Part shown: positions 15,565-27,308 of the stretch, one piece after another
Position numbering within the stretch: the stretch's first letter is position 1
Layout of the letters: each line of letters starts with the position of its first letter
Assembly (NCBI RefSeq): GCF_000721235.1
Contig: NZ_JOFH01000006.1
Span: forward strand, 242,790-306,789
Direction of reading: 5' to 3'
Length of the DNA stretch: 64,000 bases
DNA from: Streptomyces olivaceus
Lineage (GTDB): Bacteria > Actinomycetota > Actinomycetes > Streptomycetales > Streptomycetaceae
Made by a program: the position numbers and the translations under genes
Notes under the pieces: model-generated
What the model was told of the DNA's origin: nothing
Seen by the model: only the letters and a program-made list of their open reading frames with translations
Database searches by the model: none

Positions 15565-16776
15565 ATGCAGGTGATCCAGTCGACCAAGCTCGCCAACGTC
15601 TGTTACGAGATCCGGGGCCCGGTGCTCGAGGAGGCGATGCGCCTGGAAGCGGCCGGGCACCGCATCCTGAAGCTGAACACCGGCAACCCGGCGGCCTTCG
15701 GTTTCGACTGCCCGCCCGAGATCCTGGAGGACATCCTCCGCAACGTCTCGACGGCGCACGGCTACGGCGACGCGAAGGGCCTGCTGGCGGCGCGCCGGGC
15801 GGTCGTCATGCACAACCAGACCCTCGGCATAGAGACGGACGTCGAGCACGTCTTCATCGGCAACGGCGTCTCCGAGCTGATCGTGATGGCGATGCAGGGG
15901 CTCCTCGACGACGGCGACGAGGTCCTCGTCCCGGCCCCCGACTACCCGCTGTGGACGGCCGCCGTGTCGCTCTCCGGCGGTACGGCGGTGCACTACCGCT
16001 GCGACGAGCAGTCCGACTGGATGCCGGACCTCGCCGACGTGGAGCGGAAGATCACCGACCGCACCAAGGCGCTGGTGATCATCAACCCGAACAACCCGAC
16101 CGGCGCGGTCTACGACGACGCGATGCTGCGCGGCCTGACCGACATCGCGCGCCGGCACAACCTGCTGGTCTGCTCCGACGAGATCTACGACAAGATCCTC
16201 TACGACGACGCGACGCACACCCCGACCGCCGCGATCGCCCCGGACCTGCTGACCCTCACCTTCAACGGCATGTCGAAGGCGTACCGGGTGGCCGGCTACC
16301 GGGTCGGCTGGATGTCGATCTCGGGTCCGCGCGCGCACGCCGAGTCCTACATCGAGGGCCTGACGATCCTGGCGAACATGCGGCTGTGCGCCAACATGCC
16401 GGGCCAGCACGGTGTGGTCGCCGCGCTCAGCGGGCGCCAGACGATCAACGAGCTGGTGCTGCCGGGCGGCCGGCTGCTGGAGCAGCGGGACGCGGCCCAC
16501 GAGGCGCTGACCCGCATCCCGGGCGTGACGTGCGTGAAGCCCAAGGGGGCGCTGTACCTCTTCCCCCGACTCGATCCCAAGGTCTTCAAGATCAAGGACG
16601 ACCGGCGGATGGTCCTGGACCTGCTGCGCCAGGAGAAGATCATGGTAGTCCAGGGCACCGGCTTCAACTGGCCCGAACCCGACCACTTCCGGGTGGTGAC
16701 CCTCCCGACGGCCGGTGATCTGCGCGAGGCGGTGGACCGGATCGGCAACTTCCTGGACGGCTACAGCCAGCCGTGA
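15565..16776 (+). CDS. Class I aminotransferase, alanine-aminotransferase type
   Basis: This 403-residue PLP aminotransferase of fold I has the substrate and cofactor landmarks GNPAAFGFDCP, PAPDYPLWTAAVSLSGG, NPNNPTGAVY, and the lysine-containing NGMSKAYRVAGYRVGW. The segment is closest to AlaA-type enzymes that transfer the amino group between alanine and 2-oxoglutarate. The ATG is 7 bases after TAAGCT with no ribosome binding site, which suggests a leaderless message. A hairpin at 16782-16798 follows the stop. Confidence 0.88.
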   Translation: MQVIQSTKLANVCYEIRGPVLEEAMRLEAAGHRILKLNTGNPAAFGFDCPPEILEDILRNVSTAHGYGDAKGLLAARRAVVMHNQTLGIETDVEHVFIGNGVSELIVMAMQGLLDDGDEVLVPAPDYPLWTAAVSLSGGTAVHYRCDEQSDWMPDLADVERKITDRTKALVIINPNNPTGAVYDDAMLRGLTDIARRHNLLVCSDEIYDKILYDDATHTPTAAIAPDLLTLTFNGMSKAYRVAGYRVGWMSISGPRAHAESYIEGLTILANMRLCANMPGQHGVVAALSGRQTINELVLPGGRLLEQRDAAHEALTRIPGVTCVKPKGALYLFPRLDPKVFKIKDDRRMVLDLLRQEKIMVVQGTGFNWPEPDHFRVVTLPTAGDLREAVDRIGNFLDGYSQP

Positions 16777-16781
16777 GGCAG

Positions 16782-16798
16782 CCACGGGAGAGCCGTGG
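16782..16798 (+). terminator. Short hairpin after aminotransferase gene
   Basis: CCACGG and CCGTGG form a 6-bp stem with a 5-base loop a few bases after the stop codon at 16776. It is a modest terminator candidate. Confidence 0.45.
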
Positions 16799-16867
16799 GA
16801 CAGCCGCGCACCGGCCGTGATCTCACGGCTTGTGTACACATCGTCCGGTTCTGTGAACAACTCAACT

Positions 16868-16882
16868 TTAGACGGAATCTAA
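16868..16882 (+). promoter_or_regulatory. Inverted repeat in promoter of the 140-aa gene
   Basis: TTAGA, 5 bases, TCTAA form an inverted repeat directly upstream of a TAGGAT -10-like hexamer (16885-16890) and about 40 bases before the start at 16921. It could be an operator overlapping the -35 region; the regulator is not identifiable. Confidence 0.4.
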
Positions 16883-16920
16883 GCTAGGATGGCTTCCTGA
16901 AGAACTCAGGAGGCCGTCCC

Positions 16921-17343
16921 ATGTACGAACCGATCCGCACCAAGTCGGTCCACAGCACCACGGCGGCCGGCAGTACCGACTTCCCCCACCGGTCCCGGGA
17001 GGAGGAGCTGGACATCCAGCTCGCCGGCCATCTCGCGGCCCTGCTCGCCCTCACGGACGAGCTGCGCGCGCTGGAGCCCACCACCGACCTGGACACCGCC
17101 GCCGAACGGCTCGCCGCGCAGGTGGCCCGGTTGCGGGGAGGCCGGGCGCCGGTCCGTCTGACGGTGGCCGCCGCCCACCCCGAGCCGCGTCCGGCGGCCC
17201 TGCACCGCAAGGCGCACACCCTGGCGGGCCGCGCCCTGGTCGTGGCCGCCTCCCGCGCCGACACGGCGGCCGCCATCCTGGCCGCCGAGCGCATGGACGC
17301 CCATTCCGCGGCCCTGGAGCCGCGCGAACTCGCGTCCCGCTGA
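16921..17343 (+). CDS. Conserved hypothetical protein, alpha-helical
   Basis: This 140-residue protein is rich in Ala, Leu, Arg and Glu and is predicted mostly helical after a polar N-terminal 35 residues. It has no membrane segment or known motif. GGAGG stands 7 bases before the ATG, so the start is firm. A 13-bp terminator stem follows at 17367-17404, so it is a stand-alone transcription unit. I do not recognise the function. Confidence 0.7.
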   Translation: MYEPIRTKSVHSTTAAGSTDFPHRSREEELDIQLAGHLAALLALTDELRALEPTTDLDTAAERLAAQVARLRGGRAPVRLTVAAAHPEPRPAALHRKAHTLAGRALVVAASRADTAAAILAAERMDAHSAALEPRELASR

Positions 17344-17366
17344 GCCCTCGGGCTCTCCCCCACGGC

Positions 17367-17404
17367 CCCGGTCCGCGCGCACCCGCAGCGACGCGCGGAC
17401 CGGG
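17367..17404 (+). terminator. Strong terminator hairpin
   Basis: CCCGGTCCGCGCG and its exact complement form a 13-bp stem with a 12-base loop, 24 bases after the stop of the 140-aa gene. Confidence 0.75.
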
Positions 17405-17435
17405 CGCCACAGCCACGCCGTCCGGACATGCCGAA

Positions 17436-17476
17436 GGGCCGGGTCCGTCGCACGCCGTTGTGCGGGGACCCGGCCC
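17436..17476. terminator. Terminator hairpin downstream of PEPCK
   Basis: An 11-bp GGGCCGGGTCC stem encloses a further CGCAC/GTGCG stem, giving a long hairpin about 140 bases past the PEPCK stop on the minus strand. Between it and 17612 I see nothing else gene-like. Confidence 0.65.
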
Positions 17477-17612
17477 GAGCGGGGCCCGCCCGCGCTCCGG
17501 GTGAGGAGAGCTACTGGAGCGCGGGGCAGGCCCCCCGTGACCGGCCTTCGTGACGACTTCGCGGGTCAGGGCTAGCCGGACCGGCCACGGAGCTGGAATG
17601 TGGCGACAGGAC

Positions 17613-19454
17613 CTAGCCCAGGCGCCGCACCAGGGCCCGGTACTGGTCCCACAGCTCGGTGGGCGTGTGGTCGCCGAAGGTGTTCAGGTGCTCGGGGACG
17701 AGCGCCGCCTCCTCGCGCCACACGTCCTTGTCGACGCTGAGCAGGAACTCCAGGTCGGCGTCGGCGAGGTCGAGGCCGTCGGTGTCCAGGGACTCCTTGG
17801 TCGGCAGCACGCCGATCGGGGTCTCGACGCCGTCCGCGGTGCCCTCCAGGCGCTCCACGATCCACTTCAGGACGCGGCCGTTCTCTCCGAAGCCGGGCCA
17901 GACGAACCGGCCCGCGTCGTCCTTGCGGAACCAGTTGACGTAGTAGATCTTCGGCAGCTTGGCCTGGTCCCCCCTCTGCGAGGCGGACTTGCCCACGTCG
18001 ACCCAGTGCCCCATGTAGTCGCCCATGTTGTAGCCGCAGAACGGCAGCATGGCGAAGGGGTCGCGGCGCAGCTCGCCGACCTTGCCCTCGGCGGCGGCGG
18101 TCTTCTCGGAGGCCACGTTGGCGCCCAGGAAGACGCCGTGGTCCCAGTCGAAGGACTCGGTGACCAGCGGTACGGCGGTGGCGCGGCGCCCGCCGAAGAG
18201 GATCGCCGAGATCGGCACGCCCCTCGGGTCCTCCCACTCCGGCGCGATGATCGGGCACTGCGCGGCGGGCGTGGTGAAGCGGGCGTTGGGGTGCGCGGCG
18301 GGCGTGCCGGACTCGGGCGTCCAGTCGTTGCCCTTCCAGTCCGTCAGGTGGGCCGGCGTCTCCTCGGTCATCCCCTCCCACCACACGTCGCCGTCGTCGG
18401 TGAGGGCGACGTTGGTGAAGACGGAGTTGCCCCACAGGGTCTTCATCGCGTTGGCGTTGGTGTGCTCACCGGTGCCGGGCGCGACGCCGAAGAAGCCGGC
18501 CTCGGGGTTGATGGCGTACAGGCGGCCGTCCTCGCCGAAGCGCATCCAGGCGATGTCGTCGCCGATGGTCTCCACGGTCCAGCCGGAGATCGTGGGCTCC
18601 AGCATGGCGAGGTTGGTCTTGCCGCAGGCCGAGGGGAAGGCCGCGGCGACGTACTTGGCCTCACCCCGCGGCGGGGTCAGCTTGAGCACCAGCATGTGCT
18701 CGGCCAGCCAGCCCTCGTCGCGGGCCATGACGGAGGCGATGCGCAGGGCGTAGCACTTCTTGCCGAGCAGGGCGTTGCCGCCGTAGCCGGAGCCGTAGGA
18801 CCAGATCTCGCGGTCCTCGGGGAAGTGCGAGATGTACTTGGTGCCGCTGCACGGCCAGGGGACGTCCGCCTGGCCGGGCTCCAGCGGGGCGCCGACGGAG
18901 TGCACGGCCTTGACGAAGAAGCCGTCCTCGCCCAGCTCGTCCAGGACCGGCCGCCCCATGCGGGTCATGGTGCGCATGGAGGCGGCGACGTACGCGGAGT
19001 CGGTGATCTCGACGCCGAGCGCGGAGAGCGGGGAGCCGAGGGGGCCCATGCAGAAGGGCACGACGTACATGGTCCGGCCGCGCATCGCACCGCGGAACAG
19101 ACCGCCCTCGCCCTTCTCGCCGGTGAAGATCTCCCGCATCTCGGCGGGGTCCTTCCAGTGGTTGGTCGGGCCCGCGTCCTCCTCCTTGGCGGAGCAGATG
19201 AAGGTCCGGTCCTCGACGCGGGCGACGTCGGAGGGGTCGGAGGCCGCGTAGTAGGAGTTGGGGCGCTTGATCGGGTCGAGTTTGCGGAAGGTGCCCTGCT
19301 CGACGAGCTCCCCGCACAGGCGCTCGTACTCGGCCTCGGACCCGTCGCACCAGACCACTGCGTCCGGCTGGGTCAGTTCGGCGATCTCGTTCACCCACGA
19401 GATCAGTTCCTGATGGGTGGTGGGGACGGGGGGAGCCGCGATGTCGCGCGCCAC
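17613..19454 (-). CDS. pckG: Phosphoenolpyruvate carboxykinase (GTP)
   Basis: This is a 613-residue cytosolic enzyme converting oxaloacetate and GTP to phosphoenolpyruvate, at the junction of the TCA cycle and gluconeogenesis. Signatures are [13 protein letters not shown] (nucleotide P-loop with the reactive Cys277), the PEPCK region [11 protein letters not shown] and the GTP-type N-terminal [28 protein letters not shown]. The GTG at 19454 has TAGGAG 6 bases upstream and gives the usual family length. The ORF open from 19541 would add a non-conserved leader. Confidence 0.97.
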   Translation of the reverse strand: MARDIAAPPVPTTHQELISWVNEIAELTQPDAVVWCDGSEAEYERLCGELVEQGTFRKLDPIKRPNSYYAASDPSDVARVEDRTFICSAKEEDAGPTNHWKDPAEMREIFTGEKGEGGLFRGAMRGRTMYVVPFCMGPLGSPLSALGVEITDSAYVAASMRTMTRMGRPVLDELGEDGFFVKAVHSVGAPLEPGQADVPWPCSGTKYISHFPEDREIWSYGSGYGGNALLGKKCYALRIASVMARDEGWLAEHMLVLKLTPPRGEAKYVAAAFPSACGKTNLAMLEPTISGWTVETIGDDIAWMRFGEDGRLYAINPEAGFFGVAPGTGEHTNANAMKTLWGNSVFTNVALTDDGDVWWEGMTEETPAHLTDWKGNDWTPESGTPAAHPNARFTTPAAQCPIIAPEWEDPRGVPISAILFGGRRATAVPLVTESFDWDHGVFLGANVASEKTAAAEGKVGELRRDPFAMLPFCGYNMGDYMGHWVDVGKSASQRGDQAKLPKIYYVNWFRKDDAGRFVWPGFGENGRVLKWIVERLEGTADGVETPIGVLPTKESLDTDGLDLADADLEFLLSVDKDVWREEAALVPEHLNTFGDHTPTELWDQYRALVRRLG

Positions 19455-19739
19455 GATTGCTCCTAAATGAGGGGTTTTTTGTTGAGAGGCCCCGTGGGGG
19501 CTGCGACCCGGATGCGTGACGTTTGGCTCGTGGGTGCTCATCCGGTGCCGACCGCACTCATTTGATCATCCGCCGCGAGCGCCCATCTGTCCAGAGGGCG
19601 TCACACTTGAGCGGAGTGAGCATCACCACGTGCCTCCGCCGGGACGGGCGCACTGCCGCTGAGGGGGTGCCGGGGGCCGGCCCGCCCATGAGACGATGGC
19701 CACTCGCCGTAGGTCATACGTTCGTACTGATGCGTAACT

Positions 19740-19759
19740 TACGGAACCGTAGGTACGAT
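19740..19759 (+). promoter_or_regulatory. Leaderless promoter with overlapping palindrome
   Basis: TACGATG, with TACGAT as a -10 hexamer at 19754-19759, ends 6 bases before the ATG at 19766, so the message should be leaderless. Just upstream, TACGG AA CCGTA (19740-19751) is a perfect inverted repeat in the -10/-35 spacer, an operator position. Confidence 0.5.
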
Positions 19760-19765
19760 GCCCGC

Positions 19766-20470
19766 ATGACTGCGTCCGTCCCCGACGCGCCCAGGGAGAA
19801 GCCGGCCGCCGGCCGGGGTCCTACGGCGCTCTCGCTCCCGCATCCGGTGAAGCCGAAGCTGCGCGGCTGGCTGCACCTCGGCATGTTCCCGGCCGTCCTC
19901 GTCGCGGGACTCGTGCTCACCGCCCTGGCCCAGTCGACCGAGGCCCGCATCGCCTGCGGGGTCTACGTACTGACCGCCTGCCTGCTGTTCGGCGTCAGCG
20001 CGCTCTACCACCGGGGCGACTGGAGCCCACGGATGGACGGCGTCCTGCGCCGCCTGGACCACGCCAACATCTTTTTGATCATCGCGGGCACCTACACCCC
20101 GCTCACGATGCTGCTGCTGCCGGGCGCCAAGGGCCAGTGGCTGCTCTGGGGAATCTGGGCGGCGGCGGCCGCGGGCATCGTCTTCCGCGTCTTCTGGGTC
20201 GGCGCCCCGCGCTGGCTCTACACGCCCTGCTACCTGGCCATGGGCTGGGCGGCCGTCTTCTACCTGCCCGAGTTCATGCGGGCCGGCGGCATCGCCGTCC
20301 TCGTCCTGGTGATCGTCGGCGGGCTGCTCTACAGCGCGGGCGGCGTGATCTACGGGCTCAAGCGCCCCAACCCGTCACCGCGCTGGTTCGGCTTCCACGA
20401 GGTCTTCCACTCCTTCACCCTGGCCGCCTTCATCGCGCACTACGTGGGGATCTCGCTGATCGCCTACTAG
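19766..20470 (+). CDS. Hemolysin III / PAQR-type membrane protein
   Basis: This is a 234-residue protein with seven membrane segments and the conserved family residues: SALYHRG after helix 2, RRLDHANIFLIIAGTYTP at helix 3, and FHEVFHSFTLAAFIAHY at the C terminus. The His and Asp residues probably form a metal site as in PAQR hydrolases. The hemolysin name is historical and the physiological role in Streptomyces is unknown. The ATG at 19766 is chosen because the -10 element ends just before it. The preceding 81 in-frame codons are not protein-like. Confidence 0.88.
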   Translation: MTASVPDAPREKPAAGRGPTALSLPHPVKPKLRGWLHLGMFPAVLVAGLVLTALAQSTEARIACGVYVLTACLLFGVSALYHRGDWSPRMDGVLRRLDHANIFLIIAGTYTPLTMLLLPGAKGQWLLWGIWAAAAAGIVFRVFWVGAPRWLYTPCYLAMGWAAVFYLPEFMRAGGIAVLVLVIVGGLLYSAGGVIYGLKRPNPSPRWFGFHEVFHSFTLAAFIAHYVGISLIAY

Positions 20471-20565
20471 GGCCTGTCCGGCCCTTCCCGTCGTCGGTGC
20501 GCACAGGGCCCCCGGCCCCGGAAAAGGCCGCTGTCCGGGCCCGGCGACCGTGGCATCCTGACCGG

Positions 20566-21297
20566 GTGAACGGTCCCGAGATCCGCGTCGAGTTCGCCCC
20601 CGAGCTGCACCTGTTCGTGCCCCGCGCCCGTCCCACCGGCACCGCCCGCGCCACCGCCGACGGCGTCTCCACCCTCGGCCACGTCGTGGAGTCCCTCGGC
20701 GTCCCGCTGACCGAGGTCGGCACGCTCCTCGTCGACGGCCGCGAGGTACCGCACGGCCATGTCCCGGCGGGCGGCGAGTCGGTGCGCGTGCAGCCCGTGA
20801 CCCACCCCCAGGAGGTCCCGGGCGCGCCCCTGCGCTTCCTGCTCGACGTCCACCTCGGCACCCTCGCCCGCCGGCTGCGGCTGCTCGGCGTGGACACCGC
20901 GTACGAGTCGGCGGACCTCGGGGACCCGGCGCTCGCCGCGCTGTCGGCCGCCGAAAAACGCGTCCTGCTCAGCCGCGACCGCGGTCTGCTGCGCCGCCGC
21001 GAGCCGTGGGCCGGCGCCTTCGTCTACAGCACCCGCCCCGACGACCAGCTCAGTGAGGTCCTGGCCCGGTTCCAGCCCGCCCTGCGCCCGTGGACGCGGT
21101 GCACCGCCTGCAACGGCCTGCTGGGGCCCGCCACCAAGGACGAGGTGGCCGACCAGCTCAAGGGCGGCACCGAGCGGTCGTACGACGTCTTCGCGAAGTG
21201 CGGCACGTGCGGACGCGCGTACTGGAAGGGCGCGCACCACGAGCAGCTGGAGGCCATCGTGGAGCGCGCCCTCGCGGAGTCCGGCGGGGAATCCTGA
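20566..21297 (+). CDS. Mut7-C RNase-domain protein with ubiquitin-like N terminus
   Basis: This 243-residue protein has two parts. Residues 1-85 match the small ubiquitin-like domain often fused in actinobacteria (VEFAPELHLFVPRAR through VQPVTHP). The rest is the Mut7-C domain, a PIN-like RNase fold ending in a zinc ribbon. RFLLDVHLGTLARRLRLLG and LSRDRGLLRR are landmarks, and the ribbon cysteines are RCTACNG and KCGTCGRAYWKG. The GTG at 20566 is preceded by a CATCCT hexamer rather than a ribosome binding site. The RNA target is unknown. Confidence 0.9.
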   Translation: MNGPEIRVEFAPELHLFVPRARPTGTARATADGVSTLGHVVESLGVPLTEVGTLLVDGREVPHGHVPAGGESVRVQPVTHPQEVPGAPLRFLLDVHLGTLARRLRLLGVDTAYESADLGDPALAALSAAEKRVLLSRDRGLLRRREPWAGAFVYSTRPDDQLSEVLARFQPALRPWTRCTACNGLLGPATKDEVADQLKGGTERSYDVFAKCGTCGRAYWKGAHHEQLEAIVERALAESGGES

Positions 21298-21322
21298 CGC
21301 CGTCCGTACGGCGCCCGCGGTG

Positions 21323-23350
<2,028 letters not shown>

Positions 23351-23663
23351 GCGCCCCAGCCTCTCACAGCACCCCGCGCAACCGGCGAAACCCTCACGAG
23401 CCCGCCTCACCGGGCCGTATCGCACGCGTGGGAGTTCAAGGCGGAGGACCGTGGGGCTCGGCGTCGGGTGGGGCGGTGGGCGGGTTTTGGTTCGGCCCGG
23501 TCGTGCAGCACCCTCCCCAGGGTCTCCTCCGCGCAGGACACTTGACCCACGCATAACCGGGGAAGGACCCGGGGACGGGTCGGGAGGCCTCTGGGTCGTC
23601 CGGGGCCACCGGGGGCAGCAGGGGTACCCGGCAGGACACCGATGCCGCCGGAGGGGGCGCGAC
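23351..23663. other. 313-bp divergent intergenic region
   Basis: The region holds the upstream sequences of the YyaL-like gene and the STAND NTPase gene. A TTGACC hexamer at about 23551-23556 could be a -35, but no convincing -10 follows at the right distance. I see no small ORF with a ribosome binding site and no strong palindrome. Confidence 0.4.
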
Positions 23664-26600
23664 ATGCGGGACAGTCATCGGGCGGAGGCCGAGGGGCTGC
23701 TCAGGCGGGCCGTGGAGGAGGAGGTACGGCGCTCGGGCGGACGCACGGACGGGAACGTACTGCTCTCCCGGGCCCGGACGGGCCTGGACGCCCTGGCCGG
23801 GACGGCCGGCGAGGAGTACGACGCCTACACCCACGCCCTCGACGAGGCCGCCGCCGGCCAGCTCACCTTCCGCCAGCGCTACGCCCGTGAGGGCGCCGGC
23901 ACGCCCCTGCTGGTGGCCGCCGTGGCGGCGGTCGCCGCGGTGGTGGCCGACGTGGCGCTCGGCACCGGCACCGGCACGGCCGTCGGCGCGGGCGTGGCGG
24001 TCGGGGTCGTCGGCGCGGCGGCGACGGTGGTGAAGGTCGTCGGGGCGCATGTGCCGGCCGCCCACCACCGGGCCGGGGCCGTCAGCCAGCCCGGCGGGCC
24101 CGAGCAGCTGCGGCTGCAGTGGCTCACCGCGCTGGAGGTGCGCGGCATCCGCCCCTTCCTGGACCAGCAGCGGATGCTCGCCGCGTCCACCGGGCCCACC
24201 AGGACGGGACCGAAGCTGCGGGGCGCCGACAAGAGCGCGGCGGCCCGTGGGCGCAGTGCGCTGGAGCAGTCGTTCGCGCAACTGCCCGAGGCGGACGCCG
24301 CCTTCGCGGGGCGGCGGCAGGAGATGGCGCAGCTGCGGCAGTGGGTGCAGGCGGCCCGCGCGAGCACGGAGACCAAGCCGACGGTGGTGGTGCTGCACGG
24401 GGCGCCCGGCAGCGGCCGTACGACGCTGGCGGTGCGCGCGGTCCACGAACTGCGCGACTACTTCCGCGGGGCGTGCCTGGTCGATCTGCGCGCAGACGGC
24501 TCCGAGGCGGGCGGCGCCGGGGAGGGCGGCGGGTCGCAGCTGAGCACCCGGGACGCGCTGCTGCACCTGCTGAACCGGCTCGGGGCGCCGCGCGAGCAAC
24601 TGCTGTTCCGTGAGCGCTCCTCCGCCGACCAGCAGGTCAAGCGGCTCAGCGAGCTGTACCACCAGCATCTGACGGGCGTCCCGGTCACCGTCGTCCTGGA
24701 CGACGCCGCGGACGCCGAGCAGGTGCGCACGCTGGTGCCGGAGCGGTCGGACAGCCTGGTGCTGGTCACCGCGCGCGAGCCGCTGCGGCTCCCCGCCGAC
24801 CTGCCCGCCCGGGTGTACGACCTGCCCGTCGACGCGCTGGACGCGGCGGGCGCGGAGGAGCTGCTCGCGGCCGCCGCCGAGGACAACTCGGGCCCCTACG
24901 ACGCCGAGTCCGGCGACCGGATCCGGGAGCTGTGCGGCGGGCTGCCGCTGGCGCTGCGCATCGCGGGCTCGTCGCTGGGCCCGCGCTCGCCGCGCGCCCT
25001 GGCGACCGACCTGGGGGCGTACGGGCCGGTGGATCCGGCCGAGCGGGCACTGTGGCTGCGCTACACCGACCAGTCGGAACCGGCCCGGCGGCTGCTGCGC
25101 CGGCTGGCGCTGGCGGGGCGCACCTCGCTGGGCGCCGCTGCCGCCGCCGCGCTGCTGGCCACGGACGAGACGGAGGCGACCCGGCAGCTGACGGCGCTGG
25201 CGCGGGCGGGTCTGATCGACCACGTCCGGGGCAGCCGGTACCGCCTGCACGACGTGGTGCGCGCCTTCGCCCGCGCCCGGCTCGCCGACGAGGAGCAGCC
25301 CGCCGACCGGACGGCCGCGCAGGAACGGCTCATCGCGAACTACGCCGAGCTGGCCGACTCCGTGCTGCGCCTGGTCGACGGCAACATGTCGACCCGCTCC
25401 AACCAGTTCGGGCAGTACGGCTTCACGTCCCTGGACGAGGCGCTGCGCTGGCTGGACGACGAGTCGAGCTTCATCACGGCGGCGCTCAGACACGCGGAGG
25501 GCGTCGACCAGGGCACGGTGCTGAACCTGCTGGGCGCGCTGTGCGACTACTGCCTGCTGCGCGGCGACCTGTACCGGCTGGGTGAGATCAACGAGCTGGC
25601 GCAAGCCGTGGACCAGGGGCTGCTGGTGCGCTCGGTGCAGTGGCGGACCGGCATCGCGGCCCGGCAGCTCGGCGAGCTGGACAAGGCGCGGACGACGCTC
25701 ACCTCCGTGGTCGACCTGTACCGCGACGCCCACCACGACGCCGGTGCGGCCCGCGCCCTGTGCTCGCTGGGGATCACGCTGCACCACCAGGGCAATCTGA
25801 CCGAGGCGGCGGCCAGGCTCCAGGAGGCCCTCGACCTCCAGGCCTCGCCGGAACTGGCCACGGACCGGGCGTGGACGCTGCACGCGCTGGCGGCGGTGCA
25901 GCGCGACCGGTCCAGGCTGGCCGAGGCCCTCGACCTGCTCACCGAGTCACTGGTGCTGCACCGGGCGGGCGAGTCGGTGCACGGCCAGGCGTGGGCCCAC
26001 TTCCAGCTCGGCCAGCTGCACCTGCGCATGGGCGACGTCCCCGGCGCGGAGGCGGACCTGCGGGCGGCCCTGGAGCTGTACGGCCGCACCCAGGACGCCC
26101 GCGGCGAGGCCTGGGCGCTGACGCAGCTGGCGCGGGCCCGCCTGGTGGACGGCGACGCCTCGGTGGCGGTGGACGAACTGCGGCGGGCGACGGCCCGGCA
26201 CCGCGAGAACGAGGACGCGCGCGGCGAGGCGTGGACCGTCTACTACCTCGGCCAGGCACTGGAGGAGGCCGGCGACCTGGACCGGTCCGTCCGGGAACTG
26301 GAACGCTCCCGCACGATGTTCTCCCGGATGCGGGACGTGTACGGCCTGGCCTGCGCCCGGCACCACTCGGCGCGGGTCACCCGCGACCAGCGCGCCGCCC
26401 AGACCGGTTCGCTGCGCAACTCGGGCTTCGCCCGCCAGCTCCTGGTCGACGCGCGCGCCGACTTCCAGCGCATCGGTGTCGGACACGGCGAGGGGTGGAC
26501 CTGCCTGGAGCTGGCGGTCGTGGACGCGGGCAACGCCCGTACGCCGCAGGCCCTGGCCCTGTGCGACGAGGCCGCCGTGCTCTTCGCCGGGTACGGCGAC

Positions 26601-26882
26601 CGGCGGGGCGAGGACTGGGCCCGCTTCCTGCGCTGCACGCTGCTGCCCTACGCCGCCCCCGGCGGTGTGGAGATCGGTACGGCGGTGGCACAGGAGGAGC
26701 TGACCCAGCTCTCCCGCGCCCGCCACGCCGCCCGCGACCCCAAGCTGGACGACTACGTGAACGCGTACCAGCTGCTCCTGGAACGCGGCATACAACTGGA
26801 GGCAGGCTGGCAGGCCTGGCGCCTGGGCATGGTCCCGAACCGCCAGGCAAGGGAGGTCATGGGCGTCCCGGTACCGGCGTAG
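23664..26882 (+). CDS. Membrane-anchored STAND NTPase with TPR repeats
   Basis: This is a 1072-residue signalling-type ATPase. An N-terminal helical part is followed by two hydrophobic Ala/Val/Gly segments (about residues 81-98 and 104-129). Next comes an NB-ARC-like module with P-loop GAPGSGRTT (246-254), a Walker-B-like [10 protein letters not shown] and the [10 protein letters not shown] motif, then a winged-helix region. From about 640 to 1000 lie tetratricopeptide repeats ([33 protein letters not shown]). The arrangement is like AfsR without its DNA-binding domain. GGAGGGGG lies before the ATG. No toxic or catalytic effector domain is visible, so it may act as a scaffold or sensor. Confidence 0.85.
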   Translation: MRDSHRAEAEGLLRRAVEEEVRRSGGRTDGNVLLSRARTGLDALAGTAGEEYDAYTHALDEAAAGQLTFRQRYAREGAGTPLLVAAVAAVAAVVADVALGTGTGTAVGAGVAVGVVGAAATVVKVVGAHVPAAHHRAGAVSQPGGPEQLRLQWLTALEVRGIRPFLDQQRMLAASTGPTRTGPKLRGADKSAAARGRSALEQSFAQLPEADAAFAGRRQEMAQLRQWVQAARASTETKPTVVVLHGAPGSGRTTLAVRAVHELRDYFRGACLVDLRADGSEAGGAGEGGGSQLSTRDALLHLLNRLGAPREQLLFRERSSADQQVKRLSELYHQHLTGVPVTVVLDDAADAEQVRTLVPERSDSLVLVTAREPLRLPADLPARVYDLPVDALDAAGAEELLAAAAEDNSGPYDAESGDRIRELCGGLPLALRIAGSSLGPRSPRALATDLGAYGPVDPAERALWLRYTDQSEPARRLLRRLALAGRTSLGAAAAAALLATDETEATRQLTALARAGLIDHVRGSRYRLHDVVRAFARARLADEEQPADRTAAQERLIANYAELADSVLRLVDGNMSTRSNQFGQYGFTSLDEALRWLDDESSFITAALRHAEGVDQGTVLNLLGALCDYCLLRGDLYRLGEINELAQAVDQGLLVRSVQWRTGIAARQLGELDKARTTLTSVVDLYRDAHHDAGAARALCSLGITLHHQGNLTEAAARLQEALDLQASPELATDRAWTLHALAAVQRDRSRLAEALDLLTESLVLHRAGESVHGQAWAHFQLGQLHLRMGDVPGAEADLRAALELYGRTQDARGEAWALTQLARARLVDGDASVAVDELRRATARHRENEDARGEAWTVYYLGQALEEAGDLDRSVRELERSRTMFSRMRDVYGLACARHHSARVTRDQRAAQTGSLRNSGFARQLLVDARADFQRIGVGHGEGWTCLELAVVDAGNARTPQALALCDEAAVLFAGYGDRRGEDWARFLRCTLLPYAAPGGVEIGTAVAQEELTQLSRARHAARDPKLDDYVNAYQLLLERGIQLEAGWQAWRLGMVPNRQAREVMGVPVPA

Positions 26883-26893
26883 CCCCCGCCCCG

Positions 26894-26985
26894 CCGCCGC
26901 TGCGGGCAGTGCGTGCCGCGCCGCTGCGGGCAGTCGTGCCGCTGGGGCGGCACGGGTGGGCGCAGCGGCACCCCGTCAGCGCCGG
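26894..26985 (+). repeat. Dispersed intergenic repeat, copy 1
   Basis: A stretch of about 90 bases directly after the STAND gene contains GCTGCGGGCAGT twice and the arm GGGGCGGCACGGGTGGGCGC. The reverse complement of almost the whole element occurs at 63665-63757, with only a few differences. I remember similar GCGGGCAGT...GGGGCGGCACGGG stretches as common between Streptomyces genes, but cannot verify that here. Confidence 0.8.
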
Positions 26986-27019
26986 GCCGCGCGACCCGCC
27001 CCCGGCCCGCACCGACGCC

Positions 27020-27047
27020 GGGCGCCGGGCGCCGGGCGCCGGGCGCC
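27020..27047. repeat. GGGCGCC heptamer, four tandem copies
   Basis: Four perfect tandem copies of the 7-base unit GGGCGCC lie just before the end of the minus-strand gene at 27066. They can form GC-rich secondary structure and may help to end transcription of the STAND gene. Confidence 0.7.
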
Positions 27048-27065
27048 GAAGAGAACGCCGCTCCA

Positions 27066-27308
27066 CTACCCCCGCTGCGGCTTCGCCGCCTCACCACCAC
27101 CGGCGGAGCCCTCGGCATCCCCGGTCTCCTTGAACTCCACCCTGCCCATGTGCCGGTTCATGGACTTCATCAGCCCCCACACCGCCAGGGCCATCACCGC
27201 GAAGACGATGAACCCGAGGACACCCGGGGTGACCTTGTCCTCGTCGAGCTCGGCGAGAGTGACGAGGTGCGTCATTGCCAGGCTTGCGCTTCCACTCATG
27301 TCAGGCAT
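27066..27308 (-). CDS. Small single-pass membrane protein after mca
   Basis: This protein of up to 80 residues has one membrane helix (VLGFIVFAVMALAVWGLMKSM) and a charged, Gly/Glu-rich C-terminal tail. Possible ATG starts are 27308, 27299 and 27275. The first two overlap or touch the mca stop codon, which suggests translational coupling with mca; the third gives 69 residues starting MTHLVTLAELDED, which looks like the conserved core. The function is unknown; the constant link to mca in my memory of streptomycetes suggests a housekeeping role. Confidence 0.7.
   Translation of the reverse strand: MPDMSGSASLAMTHLVTLAELDEDKVTPGVLGFIVFAVMALAVWGLMKSMNRHMGRVEFKETGDAEGSAGGGEAAKPQRG

Noticed and set aside
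17550..19466. 638-codon plus-strand frame opposite PEPCK
   Set aside because: It is the antisense shadow of a perfectly conserved enzyme gene.
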